Below, piece by piece: positions 14,699-22,851 of a DNA stretch of 47,759 nt. How positions within the stretch are numbered: position 1 is the stretch's first letter; the number at the start of each line of letters is the position of its first letter. Source of the DNA: Streptomyces spinoverrucosus (GTDB taxonomy: Bacteria; Actinomycetota; Actinomycetes; Streptomycetales; Streptomycetaceae); the NCBI RefSeq assembly GCF_006539505.1, contig NZ_BJND01000069.1, forward strand, positions 1-47,759. The letters run 5' to 3'. The translations under genes and the position numbers were made by a program. Below the pieces are notes generated by a model. The model was not told the origin of the DNA, searched no databases, and worked only from the letters and a program-made list of their open reading frames with translations.

Positions 14699-16114
14699 GT
14701 GCGTACACGTCTCCTGCCGCTGCTGATCGTCCTGATGGCGGCCGTACTGCTGGCGCTCGGCATCCCGCTCGCCGTCAGCGTGGCCGCGGCCCAGCAGCAG
14801 AAGGTGGTCGTCGACCGGATCGACGACACCGCCTTCTTCGCGGCCCTCGCCCAGTTCGTCAACGCCCCGCCGGCACCCCCGGGAAGGCGCCTGGAGACGC
14901 TGAGCCGCGAACTCGACAGCTACTACGACGTCTACGGCATCCGCATCGGCGTCTTCTACGCCGATGGCACCTCCATGGCTCATGCGCCGGCGGAGTGGAG
15001 CCTCCCCCGCGAGGGCGAGGTGCGCGACGCCTTCGACGAGGCGCTGCTCAGCCGTCGCAGCGACGACCCCGAGCAGGTGTGGCCCTGGCAGGACGGTCGG
15101 CTCGTCGTGGCCTCGCCGGTCATCCGGGACGGCGACGTCGTCGCAGCCGTGGTGACCGACTCGCCTACCGGGCAGATGCGTTCGCGGACCCTGTACGGCT
15201 GGCTGGTCATCGCCGCCGGCGAGACGGCCGCCATGCTGCTGGCCGTCGGCGCCGCCCTGCGGCTGACCGGCTGGGTGCTCAGACCCGTACGCGTCCTGGA
15301 CGCCACCACGCACGAGATCGCCACCGGACGTCTGAAGTCCCGGGTCGCGGTGGCGAGCGGGCCGCCGGAACTGCGTCGGCTCGCCCGATCGTTCAACGAA
15401 ATGGTGGACAACGTCGAGGACGTCCTGGAACAGCAGCGCGCCTTCGTCGCCGACGCCTCGCACCAGTTGCGCAACCCGCTCGCCGCGCTGCTGCTGCGCA
15501 TCGAGCTGCTCGCCCTCGAACTGCCCGAGGGCAACAAGGAGATCGCCTCCGTCCAGACCGAGGGCAAGCGCCTGGCGCGGGTCCTGGACGACCTGCTCGA
15601 CCTGGCGCTCGCCGAGCACGCCGAGGCCGACCTCCAACTCGCCGACATCGGCGCGCTGACCGCCGAGCGGGTCGCCGCCTGGGCCCCGACCGCCGAGGCC
15701 AAGGGCGTACGGCTGGTGGGGAACTGCCCGGCGACGACCGCCTGGGTCGACCCGGTGACCCTGTCCAGCGCGCTGGACGCGGTGATCGACAACGCGCTGA
15801 AGTTCACGCCCGAGGGCGAGTGCGTCGAGGTCACCGTCGCCTCCAACGGCGGCACCTCGACCATCGTGGTCGCCGACCGCGGGCCCGGCCTGACCGACGA
15901 GGAGCTCACGCGCGTGGGCGACCGCTTCTGGCGCAGCGGACGGCACCAGAACGTCAAGGGCTCCGGGCTCGGGCTATCCATCACTCGCGCGTTGCTCGCG
16001 GCGGCCGGTGGCTCGATCACCTACGAGCATCATGAACCGCACGGGCTGAAGGTGACGCTGACCATGCCCCGGAACGGCGCCCCGGAACGGCCCTACGGCT
16101 TGACCGAGCGGTAG
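14699..16114 (+). CDS. gluK: Sensor histidine kinase GluK
   Basis: 471-aa membrane kinase. TM1 is about residues 5-30, an extracellular sensor region about 31-162, TM2 about 165-190, then HAMP (LRPVRVLDATTHEIATGRL). The phospho-acceptor is H255 in FVADASHQLRNPL. The ATPase domain has N-box DNALKFTPEG, G1 DRGPGLTDEE and G2 GSGLGLSI. It starts GTG 9 nt after gluR. The last 22 nt overlap the 3' end of the convergent TAXI receptor gene. Confidence 0.92.
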   Translation: MRTRLLPLLIVLMAAVLLALGIPLAVSVAAAQQQKVVVDRIDDTAFFAALAQFVNAPPAPPGRRLETLSRELDSYYDVYGIRIGVFYADGTSMAHAPAEWSLPREGEVRDAFDEALLSRRSDDPEQVWPWQDGRLVVASPVIRDGDVVAAVVTDSPTGQMRSRTLYGWLVIAAGETAAMLLAVGAALRLTGWVLRPVRVLDATTHEIATGRLKSRVAVASGPPELRRLARSFNEMVDNVEDVLEQQRAFVADASHQLRNPLAALLLRIELLALELPEGNKEIASVQTEGKRLARVLDDLLDLALAEHAEADLQLADIGALTAERVAAWAPTAEAKGVRLVGNCPATTAWVDPVTLSSALDAVIDNALKFTPEGECVEVTVASNGGTSTIVVADRGPGLTDEELTRVGDRFWRSGRHQNVKGSGLGLSITRALLAAAGGSITYEHHEPHGLKVTLTMPRNGAPERPYGLTER

Positions 16115-17088
16115 TAGCGCCGGGCGCCCTCGTGCAGGGGCAGCGGGTCGGTGTAGATCGCCGTGCGCAGATCGACCAGCTGGGCGGAGTGGACGTGCGC
16201 GCCGATGCCGTCGCGGCTCTTGAGCACCGTGCGGGTCACCCACTCGGTGAGCTCGGGATCCATGTCCTTGCGGGTGATCAGTACGTTGGACACCGCCATC
16301 GTGGGCACCGTGGCGCCGCCCCGGGACCCGTACGCCGACTCGGGCATGTTGGTCGCGCGGTAGTAGTGGGTGCCCGGACCCTGGCGGTGCAGCTCGGCGA
16401 CGAAGTCGTCGTCGATCGGCACGAACTTGAACTCGAACTTCCGGGCCAGCTGCAGCAGGCCGTCCGTGGGCAGCCCGCCGGACCAGAAGAAGGCCTCGAT
16501 CTCGCCCCGCCTCAGCCGGGCCGGCCCGGTGTCGATGCCGTCGGACAGCGGCGTGATGTCCTGCTGCGCGTCGATCCCGGCCGTCTTCAGCACCCGGGTG
16601 GCGATCAGCCGCACGCCCGAGTGCGGCAGCCCTATGGCGACCCGCCTGCCGCGCAGGTCCGCGACCGAGTCGATGTCCGAGTCGCTTGGGACCACGAGGT
16701 GCACATAGTCGTCGTACAGCCGTGCGACCCCGCGCAGCCGGTCCGCGCCGGGGCCCTCGTTCTGCTCGTACGTCTCCACCGCGTCCGCCGCGGCGATGGT
16801 GAAGTCGGCCTCGCCGGTCGCCACGCGCGCGACGTTCTCCTGCGAGCCGTCACTGGTGAGCAACCGCACCTTGAGATTCGGCATGTCCTTGGCCAGTTCG
16901 TGGCGCAGCAGGGTGCCGTACTCCTGGTAGACACCACGCGGCGTGCCGGTGCTGAACGTGATCGTCCCGCTCGGCGGCTCCTCGCCCAGCGGCAGCAGCC
17001 ACCACAGCAGCAGACCGAGGGCGACGACGCCGGCGGCCGCGCCCTGCAGGGCCCGGCGGGTGCCGATCCGGGGGAACGTTCTGGACAT
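16093..17088 (-). CDS. TAXI family TRAP-type solute receptor (orphan)
   Basis: 331-aa exported or membrane-anchored binding protein. A single hydrophobic stretch (ALQGAAAGVVALGLLLWWLLPL, about residues 14-35) is followed by the TAXI start TITFSTGTPRGVYQEYGTLL and later VRVATGEADFTIAAADAVETY-like family sequence. There is no lipobox cysteine. TRAP membrane subunits (DctQ/DctM or fused) are absent nearby, so it may serve as a sensor accessory or work with a distant permease. The gene end overlaps gluK by 22 nt. AGGA lies 8 nt before the ATG. Confidence 0.87.
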   Translation of the reverse strand: MSRTFPRIGTRRALQGAAAGVVALGLLLWWLLPLGEEPPSGTITFSTGTPRGVYQEYGTLLRHELAKDMPNLKVRLLTSDGSQENVARVATGEADFTIAAADAVETYEQNEGPGADRLRGVARLYDDYVHLVVPSDSDIDSVADLRGRRVAIGLPHSGVRLIATRVLKTAGIDAQQDITPLSDGIDTGPARLRRGEIEAFFWSGGLPTDGLLQLARKFEFKFVPIDDDFVAELHRQGPGTHYYRATNMPESAYGSRGGATVPTMAVSNVLITRKDMDPELTEWVTRTVLKSRDGIGAHVHSAQLVDLRTAIYTDPLPLHEGARRYYRSVKP

Positions 17089-17143
17089 GCGCGCGATCCT
17101 GCCAGCCCGTACGGCTGGTGACCAGGGCGGGAATCACAGGGGA

Positions 17144-17166
17144 CTGTCAGTGGGGGCCGTTAGTGT
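17144..17166 (+). promoter_or_regulatory. RecA-NDp-type promoter of the MazG-like gene
   Basis: TGTCAGTG (17145-17152), 8 nt, TAGTGT (17161-17166), then 7 nt to the ATG at 17174. It has the same layout and nearly the same bases as the proximal recA promoter, and implies a leaderless damage-inducible mRNA. Confidence 0.65.
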
Positions 17167-17173
17167 TCGGCGC

Positions 17174-17578
17174 ATGAGTTCCTCGCCCGCCGACCTGGTC
17201 CGTGAATTCCACCTCGCCTTCGGCCTCGACGCCCGCAGCACTCCGACTCAGGTGTCGTCGGAGCTGGCCGCGCACCGCGGTGAGCTGCTGGCCGAGGAGG
17301 CCGCGGAGGTCGCCGAGGTGTCGGTGACCGGCCCCCTCGACAAGCTGGCGCACGAGCTGGCCGACGTCGTCTACGTGGCGTACGGCACGGCTCTTGTGCA
17401 TGGCATCGACCTGGACGCGGTCATAGCCGAGATCCACCGCTCCAACATGACCAAGCTGGGCCCCGACGGCCAGGTCGTGCGCCGCGCCGACGGCAAGGTC
17501 CTCAAGGGCGAGCACTACGAGGCACCGGATGTGTCGGCGGTGCTGCGCAGGCAGGGGTGGCGGCCGGATGGGGAGTGA
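17174..17578 (+). CDS. MazG-like nucleotide pyrophosphohydrolase
   Basis: 134-aa all-alpha NTP pyrophosphatase-like protein. The metal-binding motifs EExxE (LAEEAAEVAE, about residues 38-47) and ExxD (HELADVVYVAYG) are intact, followed by EIHRSNMTKLGPDG and an Asp/Lys-rich C-terminus. Members hydrolyse (d)NTPs to NMP and PPi and can clean the nucleotide pool. I chose the ATG at 17174; an upstream extension of the frame is non-coding. The promoter has the DNA-damage motif, which suggests a house-cleaning role after damage (inference). Confidence 0.88.
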   Translation: MSSSPADLVREFHLAFGLDARSTPTQVSSELAAHRGELLAEEAAEVAEVSVTGPLDKLAHELADVVYVAYGTALVHGIDLDAVIAEIHRSNMTKLGPDGQVVRRADGKVLKGEHYEAPDVSAVLRRQGWRPDGE

Positions 17579-17601
17579 GGCGGTCGTACGACGGGCAGGG
17601 C

Positions 17602-17647
17602 GCGGTCCGGCGGTTCGGCTCGCGTCCTCCCGCGTGCGCCGGACCGC
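17602..17647. terminator. Inverted repeat between convergent genes
   Basis: GCGGTCCGGCG (17602-17612) pairs perfectly with CGCCGGACCGC (17637-17647), an 11-bp stem with a 24-nt loop. It sits between the MazG-like gene and the convergent lipoprotein gene, so it is a likely bidirectional terminator. Confidence 0.6.
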
Positions 17648-17661
17648 CGGACCTGCCGCCG

Positions 17662-19032
17662 CTACGCCATGTCGCTGCCCGCGAGCTTCCACTCCCGGTG
17701 CAGGGCGCCCAGCGGGATGCTGTGCTGGGCCACCGGTGTGCCGAAGATCGACAGCTGGATGCGCAGGGTGCCGGTGAGGTCGACGCCGCCGTACAGGCTC
17801 CAGACGGCGGGCGTGCCGGCCGTGGCCGTGGCCTCGCCGCGGAGGTACGGCGCCAGATCGGCGGCGACGCCCACGGTGCCGTAGAGACCGATGGACGCCT
17901 CGGCGCCGAGCGTCGCCTTCACGTTCCCGGCGGTGGTCAGGGACGTGCGGACCGGCGTGCCGGTCATCTCGGACTCGCTGACCGGCGTCCACCCCTGAGC
18001 GAGGCCGAAGGTGCCGCCCGCCTTGAAGTCGCCCTTCAGGCTCTGCTCGACGTCGACGGTGATCCGGCCGTCGCCGCTGAGCTGGAGGTAGCAGGTCAGG
18101 TCGAGGTTCACCACGACGGGGACGGGGCCGACCTGCAACACCGGGTCGGCGTGCAGCTTGGCGAACGGGATGCGCAGCGGTGTGTCGGAGAGGGCCGCGC
18201 GGCCGTGCAGGGCCCAGCCCGAGGTCCAGTCGCCGGACACGCCGAGGTACGCCGAGGCCGGGGTGGCGCCGGTGCCCTGGCCGCCGTACCGGAAGTCGAC
18301 CTGCGGGGCGACCTGCACGTGACCGGAGACGGACGCCGCGGCCGACGCCGGTGAGCCCTCGACGGCGGGCAGTTCGGCCCGTACGTCGAGGCGGAGGCTG
18401 CCGAGCGGGACCGTGGCGCCCTCGGGACCGGCGTGGACGTCACCGGCCTTGGACCAGGAGACGTCGACGTCGGGGAGGAGCTTGTCGATGTCGAAGGCGG
18501 CGGGATCGACCGGGACGGAACCGCGGGCGGTGTCGTCGCCGAGCAGGGTGTTGAGCGTGGCGGGCTCGGTCTGCACCTCGGTGCCCTCGTCGGTCTCGCC
18601 GATGACCTTGGTGACCTTGGCGAGAAGTCCGTCCGGGGCGCCGGGCGCGGGGGCGCTGGCAATCACGTCACCGACGGCGGGGTCGGGGGACGGGGACGGC
18701 TCGGAACTCGCCTTCCTCGGGCTGGAGATGAGGGCGCGTCGGGTCCGGCTGTCGTACGAGTCGACGGTGAGGTCTGTCTTACGGGCCTCCGCCTGCTCGC
18801 CGGGCGCGTCCGGGCTGGCGGTGGCGGTCGGGGCGTCGGCGGGGGCGGCTGCAACGGCGAGCGGCTCGCTGTCCCCGGCGGGCTCGGCCTGGTCGGCACG
18901 GGACTGGCGGGTCTGTTCGACGCCCGCGCGGCTGTCGCCTTGCGGCGGCGAGGAGCAGCCTGCGGCGAGCAGGAGGGCGGCTGCGGATAAGACGGGCAGG
19001 AGAGCACGCGTGTGCCGCTTGCGTCTGCGCAA
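17662..19032 (-). CDS. Large secreted lipoprotein of unknown function
   Basis: 456-aa predicted lipoprotein. Arg-rich start, hydrophobic LLPVLSAAALLLAAGC with lipobox Cys26, then ~120 residues of low-complexity linker. The remaining ~330 residues alternate hydrophobic and polar positions with many Gly and Val, suggesting a beta-rich fold (for example FDIDKLLPDVDVSWSKAGDV). I recognise no family. The TTG at 19032 is chosen for AGGA 6 nt upstream; an in-frame ATG at 19131 would add 33 residues without SD support. It is convergent with the MazG-like gene. Confidence 0.72.
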   Translation of the reverse strand: MRRRKRHTRALLPVLSAAALLLAAGCSSPPQGDSRAGVEQTRQSRADQAEPAGDSEPLAVAAAPADAPTATASPDAPGEQAEARKTDLTVDSYDSRTRRALISSPRKASSEPSPSPDPAVGDVIASAPAPGAPDGLLAKVTKVIGETDEGTEVQTEPATLNTLLGDDTARGSVPVDPAAFDIDKLLPDVDVSWSKAGDVHAGPEGATVPLGSLRLDVRAELPAVEGSPASAAASVSGHVQVAPQVDFRYGGQGTGATPASAYLGVSGDWTSGWALHGRAALSDTPLRIPFAKLHADPVLQVGPVPVVVNLDLTCYLQLSGDGRITVDVEQSLKGDFKAGGTFGLAQGWTPVSESEMTGTPVRTSLTTAGNVKATLGAEASIGLYGTVGVAADLAPYLRGEATATAGTPAVWSLYGGVDLTGTLRIQLSIFGTPVAQHSIPLGALHREWKLAGSDMA

Positions 19033-19245
19033 GGTGAGTCCTGGGGGTGGTGGGGGGTGACATGAGAGGATCCGGCGGAGAGATTTCCTACTCGCCGGTA
19101 ACCGAGCATGAGCATGCCACGCCCGGCGCACCGGAGCTCCACATTCCGGCTACATCTACGAGTGACGTGGGCCACTGACCCGGAGGCAGGAACGCGCCCA
19201 CCGCCGCGGCTCGAACGCAGACGCCGGAATGGCGTACGCCCGGGA

Positions 19246-19284
19246 CCGCCTACCCTTGTGGCATGAGCAGCATCGACCGAAGCC
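19246..19284 (+). repeat. Left copy of the miaB promoter/start repeat
   Basis: CCGCCTACCCTTG..GCATGA.CAGCA..CGACCG.AGCC aligns with 21260-21301: 34 of 39 aligned bases identical plus one 3-nt gap. It contains the same -10 (TACCCT at 19251-19256) and an ATG 6 nt later. Confidence 0.75.
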
Positions 19285-19310
19285 AGACGGCGGGCGTCAC
19301 TCGCAGCTAG
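19263..19310 (+). pseudogene. 15-codon miaB N-terminal stub
   Basis: Frame MSSIDRSQTAGVTRS then TAG. Its first residues parallel the MiaB start MTSSSDRSPAV, and the DNA is the left copy of the duplicated miaB 5' end. The stop TAG is part of the PP2C SD (TAGGAG), so translation of this stub could be coupled to the phosphatase gene 12 nt downstream. Confidence 0.55.
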
Positions 19311-19322
19311 GAGATCCGCACC

Positions 19323-20069
19323 ATGCGGTACGTGGCTGTGAGCGCGCTCAGTCATCCCGGGCTGCTCCGCGAACAGAACGAGGACAGCCTGGTGATCGGG
19401 CCGTGGACCCTGTGCGCCACGGTGACGGAGAGTCCGCAGACCCTGTACTTCCCGCTCGGGACGCCGCTGGTCGTCGCCGTTGCCGACGGGCTCGGCGGGC
19501 ATCCTGGCGGCGACGTGGCCAGCGCGCTGGTCGTTCGCCGGATCGCGTCCATCGGCCCAGCCATGAGCAGCGAGGACGCCGTCCGCGACGCCTTGAACGT
19601 CTGCAACCGCGCCGTGTACGAGGCCGTCGGCGACGAGGGAAGCGAGTTCGCCACCATGGGGACGACGGTCGCCGGCATCGTCGTGCAGCCCGACTCGCTG
19701 CTGACGTTCAACGTGGGCGACAGCCGGGTCTTCGCGGCTTCCCGCGACGGGCTGCGGCAGGTGAGCGTCGACGACAGACTCCCACCCGAACCCGGGCGGC
19801 GCACCAGCTCCCTCGTCACCCAGTGCCTCGGCGGCAGCCTGGCTTATCGCGCCATCCACCCCCACGTGACGACCGGGTCCCTGTCTCCCGGCGACCGCTA
19901 TCTCATCTGCACCGACGGCCTGACCGATCCTCTGCCGGCGGACGTACTCGACGAGGTGATGCGGGAGCACGACGACAGCCGAGCGGCCGTCGAGCTGTGG
20001 AAGGCCGCCATCGCGGCAGGCGGTCCTGACAACATCACGCTGGCGATCGTGCGCGCCGCGGAGGCATAG
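19323..20069 (+). CDS. PP2C-family serine/threonine protein phosphatase
   Basis: 248-aa soluble phosphatase of the Stp1/PppA type. Metal ligands are in NEDS (D21), VADGLGGHPGGD (D55), CTDGLTD and GGPDNIT. There is no transmembrane or sensor domain, so it is a stand-alone catalytic unit. It dephosphorylates Ser/Thr residues, probably as partner of Hanks-type kinases encoded elsewhere. AGGAG lies 9 nt before the ATG. It is the first gene of a block bracketed by two copies of the miaB 5' end, and is convergent with pcm. Confidence 0.88.
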   Translation: MRYVAVSALSHPGLLREQNEDSLVIGPWTLCATVTESPQTLYFPLGTPLVVAVADGLGGHPGGDVASALVVRRIASIGPAMSSEDAVRDALNVCNRAVYEAVGDEGSEFATMGTTVAGIVVQPDSLLTFNVGDSRVFAASRDGLRQVSVDDRLPPEPGRRTSSLVTQCLGGSLAYRAIHPHVTTGSLSPGDRYLICTDGLTDPLPADVLDEVMREHDDSRAAVELWKAAIAAGGPDNITLAIVRAAEA

Positions 20070-20096
20070 GGAGGGAGGTCCCGGTCGAGGAACTTC

Positions 20097-20750
20097 CTAC
20101 AGCAACTCCGCCTCGTCCAGCGGGTATCCGTATCGCCCCTGCAACCGGACGAAGCAGGCCAGGGTCAGCACCCGCAGCTGGTCCAACCCCGATGCGGTGC
20201 GCTCGAAGCACACCACCTGCTCGTGCCCGCCCGGCCCGATCGGCTGCACCAGGCGGCCGTGCGGCCGTACCTGTGCGACCAGCGGTGCGGGCACCTGTGG
20301 GAGAGCAGCAGACACGAGGACAGCGTCATAGGGAGCCCGGTCCGGCACGCCGCCGCTGCCGTCGCCGACGCGCAGCTCCACGTTCCGCACGCCGTGCCGT
20401 GCGAGGTTCACGCGAGCCTGCCGGGCTATCCCCGGCCGCATCTCGATACTGACCACGTCCGCGGCCAGTCGAGCGAGCAGAGCGGTCTGAAATCCCAGGC
20501 CCGTACCGATCTCCAGGACGTGCTCGTCGCCACCGAGACCAAGGCCCTCGATCATCATGGCGGACAGCGAGGGCTGTGTGGTGACCTGTCCCTGCCCGAT
20601 GGCGACGGGCACGTCCCGGTAGGCGGCAGCCACCTGACCGGCCGGGACGAATCCTGCCCGGGGTGTCGTGCGCACGGCCTCCAGCAGCCGCTCGTCCATG
20701 ATCCCGGCGGCTCTGAGGGCCCGTACGAGATCGTCCGGTTCCCCGTTCAC
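20097..20750 (-). CDS. pcm: Protein-L-isoaspartate O-methyltransferase-like protein
   Basis: 217-aa SAM methyltransferase of the PCMT family. Motifs are the substrate loop QGQVTTQPSLSAMMIEGL, motif I VLEIGTGLGFQTALLA, and VVSIEMRPGIARQARVNL. It repairs isoaspartyl residues or acts on a related substrate. The GTG at 20750 overlaps the stop of the upstream SRPBCC gene (GTGA), so the two are translationally coupled. A longer frame to 21203 would cover that gene and is rejected. Confidence 0.87.
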   Translation of the reverse strand: MNGEPDDLVRALRAAGIMDERLLEAVRTTPRAGFVPAGQVAAAYRDVPVAIGQGQVTTQPSLSAMMIEGLGLGGDEHVLEIGTGLGFQTALLARLAADVVSIEMRPGIARQARVNLARHGVRNVELRVGDGSGGVPDRAPYDAVLVSAALPQVPAPLVAQVRPHGRLVQPIGPGGHEQVVCFERTASGLDQLRVLTLACFVRLQGRYGYPLDEAELL

Positions 20751-21172
20751 GCTCGTTCCAGGTACTCCTTGAAGTGCTCCAGATCGCTGCGGACGAGTCG
20801 TTCGATGGCGTTCGTCTGGGCGAACCCCTTCGGCCCGCCGAAATTCTCCCGGACCGTCTCGGGGTCGTACTCCAGCCGTGCCTGGATGCGGGTGGTGTTC
20901 TCGTCGACCGGCTGAAACGCGAAGGAACCCGCCAGCTCGGGGGCGCCCGTGGTGAGCCACTCCATCACGTGTTCGCCGCGGTCGGAAACCTCGGCCTCCA
21001 CCTCCCGGGCCCGGCCACCTGCCTCTATGTTCAGATGCGCTCGGCCCCCCGCTTCCGTATGTGCGTCCCGCACTCCTTCCACGAAGCGTGGATAGTGCTC
21101 CACTCGGTGCAGCGCCTCCCAGGCCGTATCGATCGGAACTCCGACGTCGACGTGCAGTTCGAGTGTGCTCAC
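20747..21172 (-). CDS. SRPBCC (START-like/cyclase-dehydrase) family protein
   Basis: 141-aa soluble protein starting STLELHVDVGVPIDTAWEALHRVEHYPRFVEGV, the standard first strand and helix of the polyketide-cyclase/START-like fold. It probably binds a hydrophobic ligand; no catalytic residues can be named. GTG start. Its stop overlaps pcm by 4 nt. Its 5' end lies about 90 nt upstream of the divergent miaB promoter. Confidence 0.85.
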   Translation of the reverse strand: MSTLELHVDVGVPIDTAWEALHRVEHYPRFVEGVRDAHTEAGGRAHLNIEAGGRAREVEAEVSDRGEHVMEWLTTGAPELAGSFAFQPVDENTTRIQARLEYDPETVRENFGGPKGFAQTNAIERLVRSDLEHFKEYLERA

Positions 21173-21259
21173 GGCCCACCTCCACGTGCAGCTCGTGACG
21201 CATGGTTCTCTGCTTCCAGTGTGCGCTCGGCAGGAGCCGGAACCACTCCGCCGGATACT

Positions 21260-21301
21260 CCGCCTACCCTTGACGCATGACCAGCAGCAGCGACCGGAGC
21301 C
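21260..21301 (+). repeat. Right (functional) copy of the miaB promoter/start repeat
   Basis: Partner of 19246-19284. The two copies are 2,014 nt apart (left end to left end) and bracket the PP2C, pcm and SRPBCC genes. Confidence 0.75.
21265..21276 (+). promoter_or_regulatory. Leaderless -10 of miaB
   Basis: TACCCT (21265-21270) plus 6 nt to the miaB ATG at 21277. No SD is present. Confidence 0.5.
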
Positions 21302-22806
21302 CCGCAGTGGACGTGCCCGCCCCCAAGAGCTACGAAATCCGCACCTACGGGTGCCAGATGAACGTCCACGACTCCGAGCGATTGGCCGGGCTGCTGGAGG
21401 ACGCGGGGTACGTACGCGCCCCCGAGGGCTCCGACGGCGAGGCGGACGTCGTCGTCTTCAACACCTGCGCGGTACGGGAGAACGCCGACAACCGGCTGTA
21501 CGGCAACCTCGGCCACCTCGCCCCGAAGAAGGCCAGGCGGCCCGGCATGCAGATCGCGGTCGGCGGCTGCCTCGCGCAGAAGGACCGCGACACCATCGTG
21601 AAGCGTGCGCCCTGGGTGGACGTCGTCTTCGGCACGCACAACATCGGCAAGCTGCCCGTCCTGCTGGAACGCGCGCGCGTGCAGGAGGAGGCGCAGGTCG
21701 AGATCGCCGAGTCGCTGGAGGCGTTCCCGTCGACGCTGCCGACGCGGCGCGAGAGCGCGTACGCGGCGTGGGTGTCGATCTCCGTCGGCTGCAACAACAC
21801 CTGCACCTTCTGCATCGTCCCCGCGCTGCGCGGCAAGGAGAAGGACCGCCGCCCCGGCGACATCCTCGCCGAGGTCGAGGCCTTGGTCGCCGAGGGCGTC
21901 TCCGAGATCACGCTGCTCGGTCAGAACGTCAACGCCTACGGCTCCGACATCGGCGACCGCGAGGCCTTCAGCAAGCTGCTGCGCGCCTGCGGCAAGATCG
22001 AGGGCCTGGAGCGCGTCCGCTTCACCTCGCCGCACCCGCGCGACTTCACCGACGACGTCATCGCCGCCATGGCCGAGACGCCGAACGTGATGCCGCAGCT
22101 GCACATGCCGCTCCAGTCCGGCTCGGACACCGTCCTGAAGGCGATGCGCCGCTCGTACCGCCAGGAGCGCTACCTGGGGATCATCGAGAAGGTCCGCTCC
22201 GCCATCCCGCACGCGGCGATCACCACCGACATCATCGTGGGCTTCCCCGGCGAAACCGAGGAGGACTTCGAGCAGACCCTGCACGTGGTGCGCGAGGCGC
22301 GGTTCGCGCAGGCGTTCACGTTCCAGTACTCCAAGCGGCCCGGCACCCCGGCCGCCGAGATGGACAACCAGATCCCCAAGGAGGTCGTCCAGGCGCGCTA
22401 CGAGCGTCTCGTCGCCCTCCAGGAGGAGATCTCCTGGGACGAGAACAAGAAGCAGGTCGGCCGCACCCTGGAGCTGATGGTCGCCGAGGGCGAGGGCCGC
22501 AAGGACGGCGCCACCCACCGCCTCTCCGGCCGCGCCCCCGACAACCGCCTGGTCCACTTCACCAAGCCGGAGCAGGAGGTTCGCCCCGGCGACGTGGTCA
22601 CGGTCGAGGTGACGTACGCCGCCCCGCACCACCTCCTCGCCGAGGGCCCCGTCCTGGACGTGCGCCGCACGCGCGCGGGTGACGCCTGGGAGAAGCGCAA
22701 CGCCGCCGAGGCGGCCAAGCCGGCGGGTGTGCTGCTCGGCCTGCCCAAGGTGGGCGTCCCGGAGCCGCTGTCGGTGGCTTCGGGCAGCGGATGCGGCTGC
22801 GACTGA
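21277..22806 (+). CDS. miaB: tRNA-2-methylthio-N6-dimethylallyladenosine synthase MiaB
   Basis: 509-aa radical-SAM methylthiotransferase acting on i6A37 of tRNA, the step after MiaA. N-terminal UPF0004 domain with cluster cysteines C26, C64 and C98; radical SAM motif CNNTCTFC with C172, C176, C179; a TRAM domain follows near residue 390-450. The C-terminus has a Streptomyces-style tail ending GCGCD. Start chosen at the leaderless ATG 21277. Confidence 0.97.
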   Translation: MTSSSDRSPAVDVPAPKSYEIRTYGCQMNVHDSERLAGLLEDAGYVRAPEGSDGEADVVVFNTCAVRENADNRLYGNLGHLAPKKARRPGMQIAVGGCLAQKDRDTIVKRAPWVDVVFGTHNIGKLPVLLERARVQEEAQVEIAESLEAFPSTLPTRRESAYAAWVSISVGCNNTCTFCIVPALRGKEKDRRPGDILAEVEALVAEGVSEITLLGQNVNAYGSDIGDREAFSKLLRACGKIEGLERVRFTSPHPRDFTDDVIAAMAETPNVMPQLHMPLQSGSDTVLKAMRRSYRQERYLGIIEKVRSAIPHAAITTDIIVGFPGETEEDFEQTLHVVREARFAQAFTFQYSKRPGTPAAEMDNQIPKEVVQARYERLVALQEEISWDENKKQVGRTLELMVAEGEGRKDGATHRLSGRAPDNRLVHFTKPEQEVRPGDVVTVEVTYAAPHHLLAEGPVLDVRRTRAGDAWEKRNAAEAAKPAGVLLGLPKVGVPEPLSVASGSGCGCD

Positions 22807-22838
22807 GGTCGGGTCGCTGACCGAAGGGCCTGCGGGGT

Positions 22839-22851
22839 TACGCTGCCGATC
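22839..22851 (+). promoter_or_regulatory. Leaderless -10 of the LigB-like gene
   Basis: TACGCT (22839-22844) plus 7 nt to the ATG at 22852, in the 45-nt gap after miaB. Confidence 0.4.

Noticed and set aside
17319..17326. TGTCGGTG inside the MazG-like gene (and another at 22769 inside miaB)
   Set aside because: No -10 hexamer at the required distance; both are coding sequence.
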